64,000 nt of DNA from Microcoleus sp036705565. Its GTDB lineage: Bacteria > Cyanobacteriota > Cyanobacteriia > Cyanobacteriales > Microcoleaceae. The stretch lies in NCBI GenBank assembly GCA_036705565.1, contig JAUBUY010000001.1. One strand, given 5' to 3'. The notes under the pieces were generated by a model. The model ran no database searches and was not told where the DNA came from. It saw only the letters and a program-made list of their open reading frames with translations. Both the position numbers and the translations under genes were made by a program. This document shows positions 1 to 8,104 of the stretch, one piece after another (position 1 is the first letter of the stretch; every line of letters starts with the position of its first letter).

Positions 1-574
1 GAATATTAATCACATTGGGAAAATTTATGATAAAGTCTTGACTCAAAATTTGCATATATTTAGCTAAAACTACTAAATCAATCTTATATTTCTTAAGAAT
101 TTCTAACTGTTGTGCTTCTTGAATAGCTTTATTGTCTTTAGTAATGGGAATATACTCAAAGTCGATACCGTATTGTGCGGCAATGGGCTTTAAATTTTCA
201 TGGTTGCTGATTATCAGCGGGATTTCAGCCCTAATTTCTTGCGATCGCTGTCGCCAAATCAAGTCTAATAAACAGTGATCTTGACGGCTGACCCAGATTG
301 CGATGCGTCGAATTTTATGAGAGAAATGCAATTGCCAATTGGCTTGTAAGTCCTTGGCAATTTCACTAAAAGCAGGTGTTATTTGTTCGGTGGTTAAGTC
401 AAAATCATCTAATTGCCATTCTAGCCGGCTCAGAAATAATCCGGCGGTAAAATCTGTATGGTGATCTGCGTGGATGATATTGCCGTTGTGGGATGCGATA
501 AAATTGGCAAGTAAGGCGACAAGTCCTTTGCGATCGGGACAGGCAATTAACAGGGTTGCAGTAGGGCTAGTCAT
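1..574 (-). CDS. purU: Formyltetrahydrofolate deformylase, 3' end outside window
   Basis: Hydrolyses 10-formyl-THF to formate and THF, supplying formate for purine synthesis and balancing one-carbon pools in the cytosol. The start ATG is at 574 and about 191 codons are visible before the left edge. The N-terminus (MTSPTATLLIACPDRKGLVA) is the ACT domain typical of PurU, with a GNIIHADHH stretch; the formyltransferase-like domain follows, with HENLKPIA and VLAKYMQILS seen near the edge. The catalytic C-terminal part is cut off, so intactness cannot be judged. The family is about 284 aa, so roughly two thirds is here. It is transcribed away from the repeat-filled gap at 575-1165. Confidence 0.9.
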   Translation of the reverse strand, partial: MTSPTATLLIACPDRKGLVALLANFIASHNGNIIHADHHTDFTAGLFLSRLEWQLDDFDLTTEQITPAFSEIAKDLQANWQLHFSHKIRRIAIWVSRQDHCLLDLIWRQRSQEIRAEIPLIISNHENLKPIAAQYGIDFEYIPITKDNKAIQEAQQLEILKKYKIDLVVLAKYMQILSQDFIINFPNVINI

Positions 575-678
575 AAGATAATGACAAAATTGTTTCGCTG
601 AGTTTATGGATAAAAAAGTGATATCACAGGAGTTTATTGATACTGAGATGTTGCACCATTCTCAATTAGCCTTTTATG

Positions 679-743
679 AACAGGCTTTCCGGCCTGTTCC
701 ACAAGACAATTTATATTTTGTGGAACAGGCCGGAAAGCCTGTT
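679..743. repeat. Long inverted repeat of the GGAACAGGC family
   Basis: Perfect 26-nt arms (679-704 and 718-743) surround a 13-nt loop. The core GGAACAGGCCGGAAAGCCTGTT is of the same kind as the palindrome at 35537-35598 and the short one inside the 5-oxoprolinase gene at 58792-58812. A short open frame across it (606-851) has no recognisable protein features and looks repeat-derived. The gap 575-1165 contains this element, the tandem repeat below, and no gene I can support. Confidence 0.8.
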
Positions 744-870
744 TCTTTTATTGGTGCAAGATGTGAATTTAAACTGATATCTTACAACAATATCAATCGA
801 GGACTTTCGCGCGGGGTGGGGGCGGGTTTTTTAGTCTTTTGGTATCCTTGAAAGCTATTGAGTAAGCAGT

Positions 871-1068
871 CCCTTGTATGTTAAAAGAGGTAGATTGCGA
901 TTTACTGTTGGGTGGGGGCGGGTTTATTCAGATTGTTGGTACTTGTTAGATATTGTTGGTGAACCCGCCCCTTGTATGTTAAAAGAGGTAGATTGCGATT
1001 TACTGTTGGGTGGGGGCGGGTTTATTCAGATTGTTGGTAATTGTTAGATATTGCTGGTGAACCCGCCC
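871..1068. repeat. Two-copy tandem repeat, 98-bp unit
   Basis: The block beginning CCCTTGTATGTTAAAAGAGG at 871 starts again at 969, with only a few differences between copies. Each unit holds an internal inverted pair, GGGCGGGTTTA and GAACCCGCCC, of the kind also seen around 19127-19190 and 63411-63467. A third partial GGGGCGGG motif lies just upstream near 820-832. No coding potential is seen. Confidence 0.85.
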
Positions 1069-1165
1069 CTACAGGTTGTTGACCGCCGGTGCAATATCTT
1101 AGTTTAAAGGAACCACAGAGGACACAAAGAACACAACTGACAACTGACAACTGTCAACTAATTTC

Positions 1166-2290
1166 TTAAAATCCCATCGCCCCAGCTACTGCATCCAAAG
1201 TCGGAGCAATGCCACTTTTAAATTGATTGTTGCTGTGATTAATTGCGGTATCCGGGTCTTTCAAACCGTTACCAGTTAGCACGCAAACTACTGTCGCCCC
1301 AGTCGGAACTTGGTCTTTTACCTTCAGCAAACCGGCCACAGAAGCTGCACTCGCCGGTTCGCAGAAAATTCCTTCCTGCGATGCTAACAAACGGTAAGCG
1401 TCGAGAATTTCGGCGTCGGTGACTGCAGCAAAACTGCCGCGGCTGGCTTCGGAAGCTGCGATCGCCTGTTTCCAGCTAGCAGGGTTGCCGATCCGAATTG
1501 CTGTCGCCAGGGTTTCTGGGTGCGATACCGGTGAGCCCGTTACCAACGGTGCAGCCCCGGCGGCTTGAAATCCCATCATCTGCGGCAAGCGCGAACATTT
1601 TTTGGCTTGGTGGTATTGACAAAAACCCATCCAGTATGCTGTGATGTTTCCCGCATTTCCCACGGGAATGCACAGCCAGTCGGGGGCGTCGCCTAAAGCG
1701 TCCACCACTTCAAAAGCGCCGGTTTTCTGACCTTCCAAGCGGTAAGGATTGACGGAGTTGACCAATGTCACCGGATAATTGACAGCCATTTCGCGGACAA
1801 TTTCTAAGGCGCGATCGAAATTTCCGCCAATCGAAATTACTTCCGCACCGTAAAGCAAAGCTTGCGCCAGCTTGCCCAAAGCCACGTAACCTTCGGGAAT
1901 CAACACGAAAGCTCGCATTCCCCCGCGTCTGGCGTAGGCGGCGGCGGCGGCCGAAGTATTGCCGGTACTGGCGCAAATTACAGCTTCGGCACCAGCTTCC
2001 TTTGCCTTGGAAATCGCCATTGTCATCCCCCGGTCTTTGAAACTACCAGTGGGGTTGAGGCCGTCGTATTTGACCAAGACGCGCACGTCTCTACCGATGA
2101 GAGAGGCGATCGCAGGTGCTGGAATCAGAGGAGTATTGCCTTCTTGGAGAGTGACTACCGGCGTGGTTTCAGTCACCGGCAGGTAGGGGCGATAAGCTTC
2201 GATCAAGCCGGGCCAGCCGTAGCGTTTGGGCTCGGCGGCGCGGGCTGCAGAGTTAGGAGCAGAGTCAGTAGCAGGTAGAATCAGGGTCAC
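1166..2290 (-). CDS. thrC: Threonine synthase
   Basis: PLP enzyme that converts O-phosphohomoserine to threonine. The pyridoxal lysine lies in GSFKDRGMT, about residue 85 from the chosen start, preceded by EGNTPLIP; a glycine-rich phosphate loop (CASTGNTSA) follows. I prefer the GTG at 2290 (protein starting MTLILPATDS, 374 aa), because related cyanobacterial proteins start this way as I recall them; a TTG at 2311 would add seven residues (381 aa). Neither start has an obvious Shine-Dalgarno. It stands alone, divergent from the small gene at 2411. The short cyanobacterial-type enzyme lacks the long N-terminal domain of the E. coli protein. Confidence 0.93.
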   Translation of the reverse strand: MTLILPATDSAPNSAARAAEPKRYGWPGLIEAYRPYLPVTETTPVVTLQEGNTPLIPAPAIASLIGRDVRVLVKYDGLNPTGSFKDRGMTMAISKAKEAGAEAVICASTGNTSAAAAAYARRGGMRAFVLIPEGYVALGKLAQALLYGAEVISIGGNFDRALEIVREMAVNYPVTLVNSVNPYRLEGQKTGAFEVVDALGDAPDWLCIPVGNAGNITAYWMGFCQYHQAKKCSRLPQMMGFQAAGAAPLVTGSPVSHPETLATAIRIGNPASWKQAIAASEASRGSFAAVTDAEILDAYRLLASQEGIFCEPASAASVAGLLKVKDQVPTGATVVCVLTGNGLKDPDTAINHSNNQFKSGIAPTLDAVAGAMGF

Positions 2291-2410
2291 GATGTCAATG
2301 GTTTTAGGCAATGGCTAAGGAATTTACACTAATTTTAGCTCGATCGGTTAATTTGATGTTTAATACGATCGGTTCAGGTTAAAGTAACTTAATGGTGTGA
2401 ATGTGTAGAT

Positions 2411-2692
2411 ATGTCTACTCAATTACTAATGTCAAATAATTCATCCACTCTTTCCCGGCCTCAAGTCACCGCGAGCAATCCCGAAATGGCTAGTTCTTCT
2501 ACCCTATCGACCACTTTTGCCCGCAAAGTAGATTTGGTAAAGTGCCCCTACCAAGCAGATCAGCAAGTTAAGTTCCTGCACTTGCAAGCAGAAATCGAAT
2601 CCTTGCTGCTGGAAGTGCAAAGCCTCAAACAGCAACGGTCGATCGCTGGCTTGCCGGCTCAGGGCCCGATTTCTGGCAGCAAGAGCAATTAG
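2411..2692 (+). CDS. Small conserved coiled-coil protein, unknown function
   Basis: A 93-aa protein with a Ser/Thr-rich N-terminal third and a short amphipathic helix at about residues 55-77 (FLHLQAEIESLLLEVQSLKQ) that reads as one coiled-coil segment. The lead-in KCPYQADQQVKFLHLQ resembles a small family I remember from many cyanobacteria, but I know no function for it. No signal peptide or membrane segment. It is divergent from thrC and 257 bp upstream of desA on the same strand, too far to assume an operon. Coding is supported by the coherent coiled coil rather than by a recognised domain. Confidence 0.65.
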   Translation: MSTQLLMSNNSSTLSRPQVTASNPEMASSSTLSTTFARKVDLVKCPYQADQQVKFLHLQAEIESLLLEVQSLKQQRSIAGLPAQGPISGSKSN

Positions 2693-2949
2693 CAGACAAT
2701 AGCGCCTAATGCTAATTGTCCTGCCCCTGTGTTATAAAAACGAATGTTTTGCTACCCGCAGTGTTTTTTGCCAAAAGTGCTAGAAATTCCTAACTGCGGA
2801 TAGCGATCGCTAGCATTTGCTAAAACGCGCTTGCCTACAGCTCAACTCGTCTGCTGCTTGCTGGCAACGAGCTGACATTTTACTGCGCTTTTTTATGCGC
2901 TAATTTTGTTAAGCCATCGTCATGGCATACGGAGAATCGAAATCAATTT

Positions 2950-4002
2950 ATGACAGCATCGATCGAAAAACCACTAAATTTGACATCCGCAAGTGACACC
3001 TCCAACCTGCGCCTCAAAGATATTCTCAAAACCCTGCCGCGGGAAGTATTCGTCAAAAACCCCCGCAAAGCTTGGACAAAAGTAATCGTCAACGTTTTAC
3101 TCGTTGCTGTTGGTTATTGGGGCTTAGCAGTATCGCCTTGGTATCTACTGCCCCTAATGTGGATTTTCACAGGCACCGGATTAACCGGTTTTTTTGTGAT
3201 CGGCCATGACTGCGGGCACCGGTCATTTGCTAACCGCCGCTGGGTAAACGATTTAGTCGGACATATTGCTTTTCTGCCGTTAATTTATCCGTTTCACGCA
3301 TGGCGGCACGGCCACAATTACCACCACAAGCACACCAATAAACTTGGTGAGGATAATGCTTGGCAGCCGATGACAGCAGAAGACTACGCTGCTGCTCCCA
3401 AGGCTTTACAAATAGCTTATAGTTTAATTTTCGGTCGGATGTGGTGGATCGGTTCGATCGCCCACTGGGCAAAAGTACACTTTATGTGGTGGCGGTTCAA
3501 AGGTCAACAGAAACAAGAACAAGTGCGGTTTTCAGTTTTTGTCGTTTTAATCGGTGCTGCGATCGGATTTCCGATTTTAATTGCAACCACAGGCATTTGG
3601 GGATTTGTCAAATTTTGGTTGATGCCCTGGCTGGTTTACCATTTCTGGATGAGCACTTTTACGATCGTCCACCACACAGCACCAGACATTTCATTTAAAG
3701 AACCCGAAGAATGGAACGAAGCCCAAGCGCAACTATCGGGAACAGTTCACTGCGATTATCCCCGCTGGGTAGAGTTTCTGTGCCACGACATTAACGTCCA
3801 CGTTCCCCACCACCTTTCAACTGCTATTCCCTGGTACAATTTGCGCCTCGCCCACAGCAGCTTAAAGGAAAACTGGCAAGATCATCTCTACGAAACAGAA
3901 TTTTCTTGGTCTTTAATGAAGCGGATTGCCGACAACTGTCACTTGTACAATCCCGCTGGTGGCTATCAAACATTGCAGGAATTTAACGCTCAAACCAAGT
4001 AA
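2950..4002 (+). CDS. desA: Acyl-lipid Delta12 (omega-6) fatty acid desaturase, DesA type
   Basis: Integral membrane di-iron enzyme that introduces the second double bond into membrane glycerolipid C18 acyl chains using ferredoxin. The three histidine boxes are present: HDCGH at 86-90, HNYHH at 122-126 and HVPHH at 284-288, with hydrophobic segments around 45-85 and 190-240. The length (350 aa) matches cyanobacterial DesA (about 350). The desA assignment over another desaturase rests on overall resemblance. It has its own start after a 257-bp gap, and a strong hairpin follows 23 nt after the stop, so it is probably monocistronic. Cold induction is known for the family but not visible here. Confidence 0.9.
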   Translation: MTASIEKPLNLTSASDTSNLRLKDILKTLPREVFVKNPRKAWTKVIVNVLLVAVGYWGLAVSPWYLLPLMWIFTGTGLTGFFVIGHDCGHRSFANRRWVNDLVGHIAFLPLIYPFHAWRHGHNYHHKHTNKLGEDNAWQPMTAEDYAAAPKALQIAYSLIFGRMWWIGSIAHWAKVHFMWWRFKGQQKQEQVRFSVFVVLIGAAIGFPILIATTGIWGFVKFWLMPWLVYHFWMSTFTIVHHTAPDISFKEPEEWNEAQAQLSGTVHCDYPRWVEFLCHDINVHVPHHLSTAIPWYNLRLAHSSLKENWQDHLYETEFSWSLMKRIADNCHLYNPAGGYQTLQEFNAQTK

Positions 4003-4025
4003 GTTTGAAACGCGATTAATCCCCT

Positions 4026-4059
4026 AAAAACCCGGTTTTTCAAACAAAACCGGGTTTTT
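4026..4059. terminator. Intrinsic terminator after desA
   Basis: AAAAACCCGGTTTT, a short TCAAAC loop, then AAAACCGGGTTTTT with a T tract. It sits 23 nt after the desA stop. The stem is of the AAACCCGGTTT type that recurs across the window, so a dispersed repeat may be serving as the terminator. Confidence 0.75.
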
Positions 4060-4150
4060 CGATATTACAATCCGTAGCCTTTGTAAGGTGCGGAATGCGC
4101 GCCCTACTGTCAATCTCACAATCCCTACCATTATTAAATCAGTCATTCCC

Positions 4151-4183
4151 AATCTAAAATCTAAAATCTAAAATCTAAAATCG
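4151..4183. repeat. TCTAAAA heptamer tract abutting the next gene
   Basis: About four and a half copies of the 7-bp unit TCTAAAA end in ATCGA directly before the ATG at 4185. The same junction (TCTAAAATCGAATGACT) precedes the ATG at 28743, and near-identical ends (AAATCGATTGAC) occur at about 12835 and 45322, so the junction belongs to the repeat. No Shine-Dalgarno lies between the tract and the ATG. Confidence 0.85.
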
Positions 4184-4184
4184 A

Positions 4185-5687
4185 ATGACTTTCAATCCCA
4201 ATAACTGTCGCAACGAAAGCGAAGTAGAAAGCAAACTCATTGTCAGCTATCTGCTACCAAAACTAGGCTATACCCCCGACACTTGGCACCAAGAAATAGC
4301 ATTTGGGAATATTCGTCTAGACTTCCTCTCATTTGCCACCCAAGTTATCCCCATAGTTGTCGAGACAGACTCACCGATGAGTGTAGTCATGGAGGCTAAA
4401 CATCCCAAGGAAAATTTAGACCGCCACCTGCGAAAACTCAATCGCTATTTAACAAGTTTGAGCATCCGCTACGGACTCATAACTAACGGTAAAGAAATTA
4501 GAATTTACCAAAGAGTCGCCGATGATATTCAGCTAGTCTTTAAGTGTGCTGGACAAGACCTTGAAAATAGAATTGATGAAATTATCGCTTTAATTGGCAG
4601 AAATACTTTAAAACCTATAAAAACTCCCGTTCATCTAGAACTGGAAGATAATAAAATTAATTTGGTTAGTCCTGAGTTAATTAGCGAAGTCCCAGTACAG
4701 CCCCACAATCCCGCCACCGCAAAAGCTCAGCCAAGTCAAATCTCTGAACCGGAACAAATACCTGAAAATAATCCAGTTAAGCCTCAAGTTAAATCCGATG
4801 TAACCGTTCCCCAAAAAACTCAAAATATTATGAAAATCATTGCAGTTTACCATAACAAAGGCGGCGTTGGCAAAACTACAACAGTAGTCAATTTAGCTGC
4901 GGCGCTGAGCAAGAAAGGTAAGAGAGTCTTGGTGATTGACTTAGATAGTCAAGCGAATACAACCTTTGCGACAGGTTTAGTTAAATTTGAGGATGAAGAA
5001 CAAGACGATTTGAAAGATAATAATATTCTTCAAGTTTTGCAATCAGAAGACTTTTTCTCCATCGCAGAAGTAGCTCGCAAGTCTAATTTTTGCCATCCCG
5101 AAATAGATGTGATTCCTTCCCATATTGATTTAATGCAATATGAAACGGAACTAAATCAACTAGATTACAGCCGAATGATTTTAATTCAAAAACTAGCAGA
5201 AGTACAGGAGAAATATGATCTTGTACTGATCGATACGCCGCCCTCTTTGAATTTTTATGCTAGAGTTGCCCTAATTGCGGCGGATTATTTAATTATTCCT
5301 TCTGACTTAAAACCTTTTGCCAATCAAGGACTGATTAATGTCAAGGACTTTATCAAAAAAGTTAACGGATTCAAAAAACAAATTGGCAAGAAACCACTAG
5401 AAGTTTTAGGCGTCCTCCCTTGCAAAATTTCAACTAATGCTAAATTTGTACAGTACAGTTTGCCCAAGCGGAGGGAGGCAATTCCCAAACGCTACGGCTT
5501 TGAAATCATGGACAGCGTAATTTACGAGAGAGACGATTTAGCAAAGTGTGCAGAACAATTTCAAATCGTGGGAAATATGGAAATCGCCGATCCGATTTCA
5601 GTGCTAGACTTTAAGCCTGATTCTATCGCATCCCAAGAATTTGAAATGCTAGCACTCGAAGTTTTGGAAAAAATAGGTAAAAACTAA
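4185..5687 (+). CDS. HsdR_N-like nuclease domain fused to ParA ATPase
   Basis: 500 aa in two parts. Residues 1-140 resemble the N-terminal nuclease domain of type I restriction HsdR: NESEVESKLIVSYLLPKLGY, then D46 and E70-A-K72 as an intact PD-(D/E)XK set, and LITNGKEIRIYQ. After a Pro/Gln-rich linker (about 170-215), residues 216-500 are a complete ParA/Soj ATPase: KGGVGKTT at 225-232 with the signature lysine, DLDSQAN, and Walker B VLIDTPPS. No HTH precedes the ATPase, so the nuclease-like domain replaces the usual N-terminus. Met216 lies exactly where a stand-alone ParA would start. The stop overlaps the next ATG by one base (TAATG), so the two are co-translated. The ATG is in repeat-derived sequence. 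The role is unknown; partition, plasmid stabilisation or defence are possible. Confidence 0.82.
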   Translation: MTFNPNNCRNESEVESKLIVSYLLPKLGYTPDTWHQEIAFGNIRLDFLSFATQVIPIVVETDSPMSVVMEAKHPKENLDRHLRKLNRYLTSLSIRYGLITNGKEIRIYQRVADDIQLVFKCAGQDLENRIDEIIALIGRNTLKPIKTPVHLELEDNKINLVSPELISEVPVQPHNPATAKAQPSQISEPEQIPENNPVKPQVKSDVTVPQKTQNIMKIIAVYHNKGGVGKTTTVVNLAAALSKKGKRVLVIDLDSQANTTFATGLVKFEDEEQDDLKDNNILQVLQSEDFFSIAEVARKSNFCHPEIDVIPSHIDLMQYETELNQLDYSRMILIQKLAEVQEKYDLVLIDTPPSLNFYARVALIAADYLIIPSDLKPFANQGLINVKDFIKKVNGFKKQIGKKPLEVLGVLPCKISTNAKFVQYSLPKRREAIPKRYGFEIMDSVIYERDDLAKCAEQFQIVGNMEIADPISVLDFKPDSIASQEFEMLALEVLEKIGKN

Positions 5688-6613
5688 TGAAAAAATTATC
5701 TCCGTCACTGGTTGCAGTTAAAAAAATTACATCCGCAGTGCCCCGTTCCAATTTTGCAGAGCCGGATTTGGAGAAACTGGCGCAACTGATTTTAGAATTA
5801 GGAGGATTGATCAACCCCATAATTGTCCGCCGCAACGGTATGGATGCCTACGAGATAGTAGACGGAGACTTTGAATACTACGCTGCTGCGAAAGCCAGGG
5901 AAATTCACCCTCAAAAAGGCGAGACAATCGGAGCATTTATTCTTGAACCAGAAAATGAAGGACTGCTTTTAGAGCAAGTTCAAGCGCTGAGGAAATCAGC
6001 CAAAACTGAAAATTTAGTTGAGAACCCAGAAACCGGGTTTTTGTACGAAAATACTTCGTCGCCGCCCGCAGATTCCATAAAAAACCCGGTTTCTTTGGTC
6101 GAAGTCCCTCATTTAGGTGAAAATGAAACTACCGAAGATTCATCTAGTTTAGAACAGCGACTAACGAATATTCAAGCCTTGTTTGCAATTCAAATCAATG
6201 AATTAAAAGCCGAATACGCCCGTGAACAACAAGTTTTAGCGCAGAGTATACAAGAAATTGAAAACCGAATCTTACAACAAGTACCTCTGTTAGTTGAATC
6301 TGGGTTAGCAAGCAGAATTAATGAGTTGAAAGCAGACTCGCCACCCGAAAAACTGGTGGTAGAGAGGATACCAGAATTTGCCAACGTAGCTTCCGAATCA
6401 ATGTCGCTGTTGGAAGCACTCAATACTTTAGAGAAAAATCAACTGTCGGCTAATTTGAAAGATGCTGGATTGAAGCTTCCAGTAATCCAAATAATACTCA
6501 AAGAGCGAGATGCGCGGCCGTTTGTCTCATTTGCAAATGTGGTGGAACGTGTTAAAGGGTTAACCGACAAAACAATGATTAAAATAATTGACAAGTGGCA
6601 AAAATACTCATAA
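5687..6613 (+). CDS. ParB-like protein with C-terminal helix-hairpin-helix
   Basis: 308 aa. Residues 1-100 read as a ParB/Srx-like fold (LAQLILELGGLINPIIVRRN, then YEIVDGDFEYYAAAKA). A low-complexity linker follows, then a helical/coiled-coil stretch (about 140-220), and the last 60 residues (LKDAGLKLPVIQIILKERDA, FANVVERVKGLTDKTMIKII) look like a helix-hairpin-helix DNA-binding element. The usual ParB HTH is not seen. It is translationally coupled to the nuclease-ParA gene. A 15-nt perfect palindrome pair of the AAACCGGGTTT family (6028-6094) lies in frame inside the linker, so about 22 residues are repeat-derived. Role: probable partner of the ParA-like ATPase. Confidence 0.72.
   Translation: MKKLSPSLVAVKKITSAVPRSNFAEPDLEKLAQLILELGGLINPIIVRRNGMDAYEIVDGDFEYYAAAKAREIHPQKGETIGAFILEPENEGLLLEQVQALRKSAKTENLVENPETGFLYENTSSPPADSIKNPVSLVEVPHLGENETTEDSSSLEQRLTNIQALFAIQINELKAEYAREQQVLAQSIQEIENRILQQVPLLVESGLASRINELKADSPPEKLVVERIPEFANVASESMSLLEALNTLEKNQLSANLKDAGLKLPVIQIILKERDARPFVSFANVVERVKGLTDKTMIKIIDKWQKYS
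6028..6094. repeat. Intragenic in-frame AAACCGGGTTT palindrome
   Basis: Arms AGAAACCGGGTTTTT (6028-6042) and its perfect complement (6080-6094) flank 37 nt. The same stem appears as intergenic hairpins at 4026, 24105, 38111-38267, 50213 and 51957. Here it lies in the linker of the ParB-like gene, in frame and without stops, encoding part of ENPETGFLYENT and SIKNPVSLVE. Confidence 0.85.
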
Positions 6614-6643
6614 CTCGCAAATCCTGCGGCTACTGGCAACTTT

Positions 6644-6656
6644 GACTCAGTGAGTC
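6644..6656. promoter_or_regulatory. 13-bp palindrome between the two ParB-like genes
   Basis: GACTCAGTGAGTC is a perfect 6+1+6 inverted repeat, 30 bp after the first ParB-like stop and 225 bp before the second gene. Its size would suit a protein-binding site (operator or parS-like), but it is a single short copy and could be chance. The remaining 6614-6880 gap shows no gene. Confidence 0.25.
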
Positions 6657-6880
6657 TCTACTCCAAAATAAGTAAAGATGAGTAAAGCAGTGGATCGTTG
6701 GTGTCCCACAGGCAGTTAAACTCATCACAGTCGCTTTTTTTAGGAATTGCAGTAACTTTTGCCGTAGCACGGGCGAGGGCCCGACGCCATCGTCAGGGAT
6801 GTCACCCCACGGGAAGCCGCGTAGATATACATAAACACCCAAACACCAGATTTTAATGACAAAAGGGGACTTGTAACAAG

Positions 6881-7975
6881 ATGGATCGATCGTCCGATCA
6901 AAACCGAATAGTTGAATATTTGCGGATTAAGCCCATTAGTCACAGTCAGATTTACACTTCCCAAATTGCAGTACCAGAGCCTCATCGGGGCGAAATTCCT
7001 CGCGAACGCCGCGAAGCTCTCAGGAGAAGTCTGATCGAGCAAGGCAGCAACTTGATTCCTTTAATTGTACGCCCTACAGAAGCTTACAGCAACGAAGAAG
7101 AATATGAAGTTGTCTGCGGCTCAGATTGGTGTATTGTTGCTAAAGAACTCGGCATCGAGCAAATGTGGGCGTGGGTATTTGAAATGACCGACGAGGAGGT
7201 AGCTGTTGCTCAAGCAGAAATGGAACATTTAGCTCCGCAACCGACTCAGAAAACTGCACAAATTGAGACTCTACTGCAACAATTAGAGCTATCATTTCAA
7301 AAAAAGGTAGATAGTCTAACAAAACAAATAGAACAATCTGTTAAAAAAAATGAAGACCTGCTAAAAAAACACGTAAAAGCTCTAACTGAGCAGAACTTTG
7401 AGCGTAACCAAATAGAACAGATTAAGCATTTGCTCGAACAAGTGGAAAAAGCATTTCATGAAAAGGTAGATAAAATGGCTAAAAAAGTTGAACAATCGAG
7501 CAGCAACCGTCCGCCAACATCGGCTGTTATTTCTGAGGTAAATCTTGAAGGTGCTTTGAGACAGTTGGATGAACTGGAAAAACTGCTGTCAACAAAATTA
7601 GAACGGACAGTCCAAACAATTAATCAGTTTGTCTCCGACGCCATTGAAGAGGTAGAAAATGACCTGAAAAATCAAATTGAAACGCTCCGCCGCCAACTGG
7701 GAGCCGCAGCGACTAACTCAGAGAGACAGCCAGATGCACCGCCGAAAAAGCAGTCAAAAACGCAGCAGAAAAAGCAGTCGAAAGCACAGCAAAAACCTCA
7801 GTTACCGCAGTTGCAGTTAGAGTTGCCGTTTCCGCCCCCGTCCCCAGAGGATGACTACGAAAGTCTTTCGCTGAGAGGCTTGAAGGCGATCGGCAAAGAC
7901 CGGAAAGTGCGGGGCTACGCGCGCATGAAACGACCGGAAATTCTGGCGGCTCTCAGACAAACTGACGGTCAATAA
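6881..7975 (+). CDS. ParB/Srx-like protein with coiled coil and Rho_N/SAP-like tail
   Basis: 364 aa. Residues 1-115 look like a second ParB/Srx-type domain: REALRRSLIEQGSNLIPLIV, YEVVCGSDWC and AWVFEMTDEEVAVAQAEM. Residues about 120-275 are a long Gln/Lys/Glu-rich coiled coil, then a basic KKQSKTQQKKQSKAQQK spacer and Pro-rich segment. The last 40 residues (SLRGLKAIGKDRKVRGYARM, KRPEILAALRQ) resemble a Rho-N/SAP nucleic-acid-binding helix pair. Like its neighbour it lacks a visible ParB HTH and carries an alternative DNA-binding tail. It is on the same strand, 267 bp downstream, and may have its own promoter. Confidence 0.7.
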   Translation: MDRSSDQNRIVEYLRIKPISHSQIYTSQIAVPEPHRGEIPRERREALRRSLIEQGSNLIPLIVRPTEAYSNEEEYEVVCGSDWCIVAKELGIEQMWAWVFEMTDEEVAVAQAEMEHLAPQPTQKTAQIETLLQQLELSFQKKVDSLTKQIEQSVKKNEDLLKKHVKALTEQNFERNQIEQIKHLLEQVEKAFHEKVDKMAKKVEQSSSNRPPTSAVISEVNLEGALRQLDELEKLLSTKLERTVQTINQFVSDAIEEVENDLKNQIETLRRQLGAAATNSERQPDAPPKKQSKTQQKKQSKAQQKPQLPQLQLELPFPPPSPEDDYESLSLRGLKAIGKDRKVRGYARMKRPEILAALRQTDGQ

Positions 7976-8104
7976 AACGATAATTGCTAATAGTTAAAGA
8001 CGAATTTTTTGGTGTTCGATCGCGCTTTTCGGCAAAAAGTGCGATCGGGCTTTCAGAATAGTCGGCAGAGATATGAAAACCTGTTTCCTGTATTGTAAGC
8101 TGGT

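Noticed and set aside
606..851. 81-codon open frame
   Set aside because: It spans the GGAACAGGC inverted repeat and has no protein features; repeat-derived.
1862..2278. 138-codon open frame on the plus strand
   Set aside because: Antisense shadow of thrC, which has clear catalytic motifs on the minus strand.
4185..7975. Interpretation of the ParA/ParB operon as an integrated plasmid
   Set aside because: No Rep gene, conjugation gene or att sites are visible around it; kept only as a possibility.
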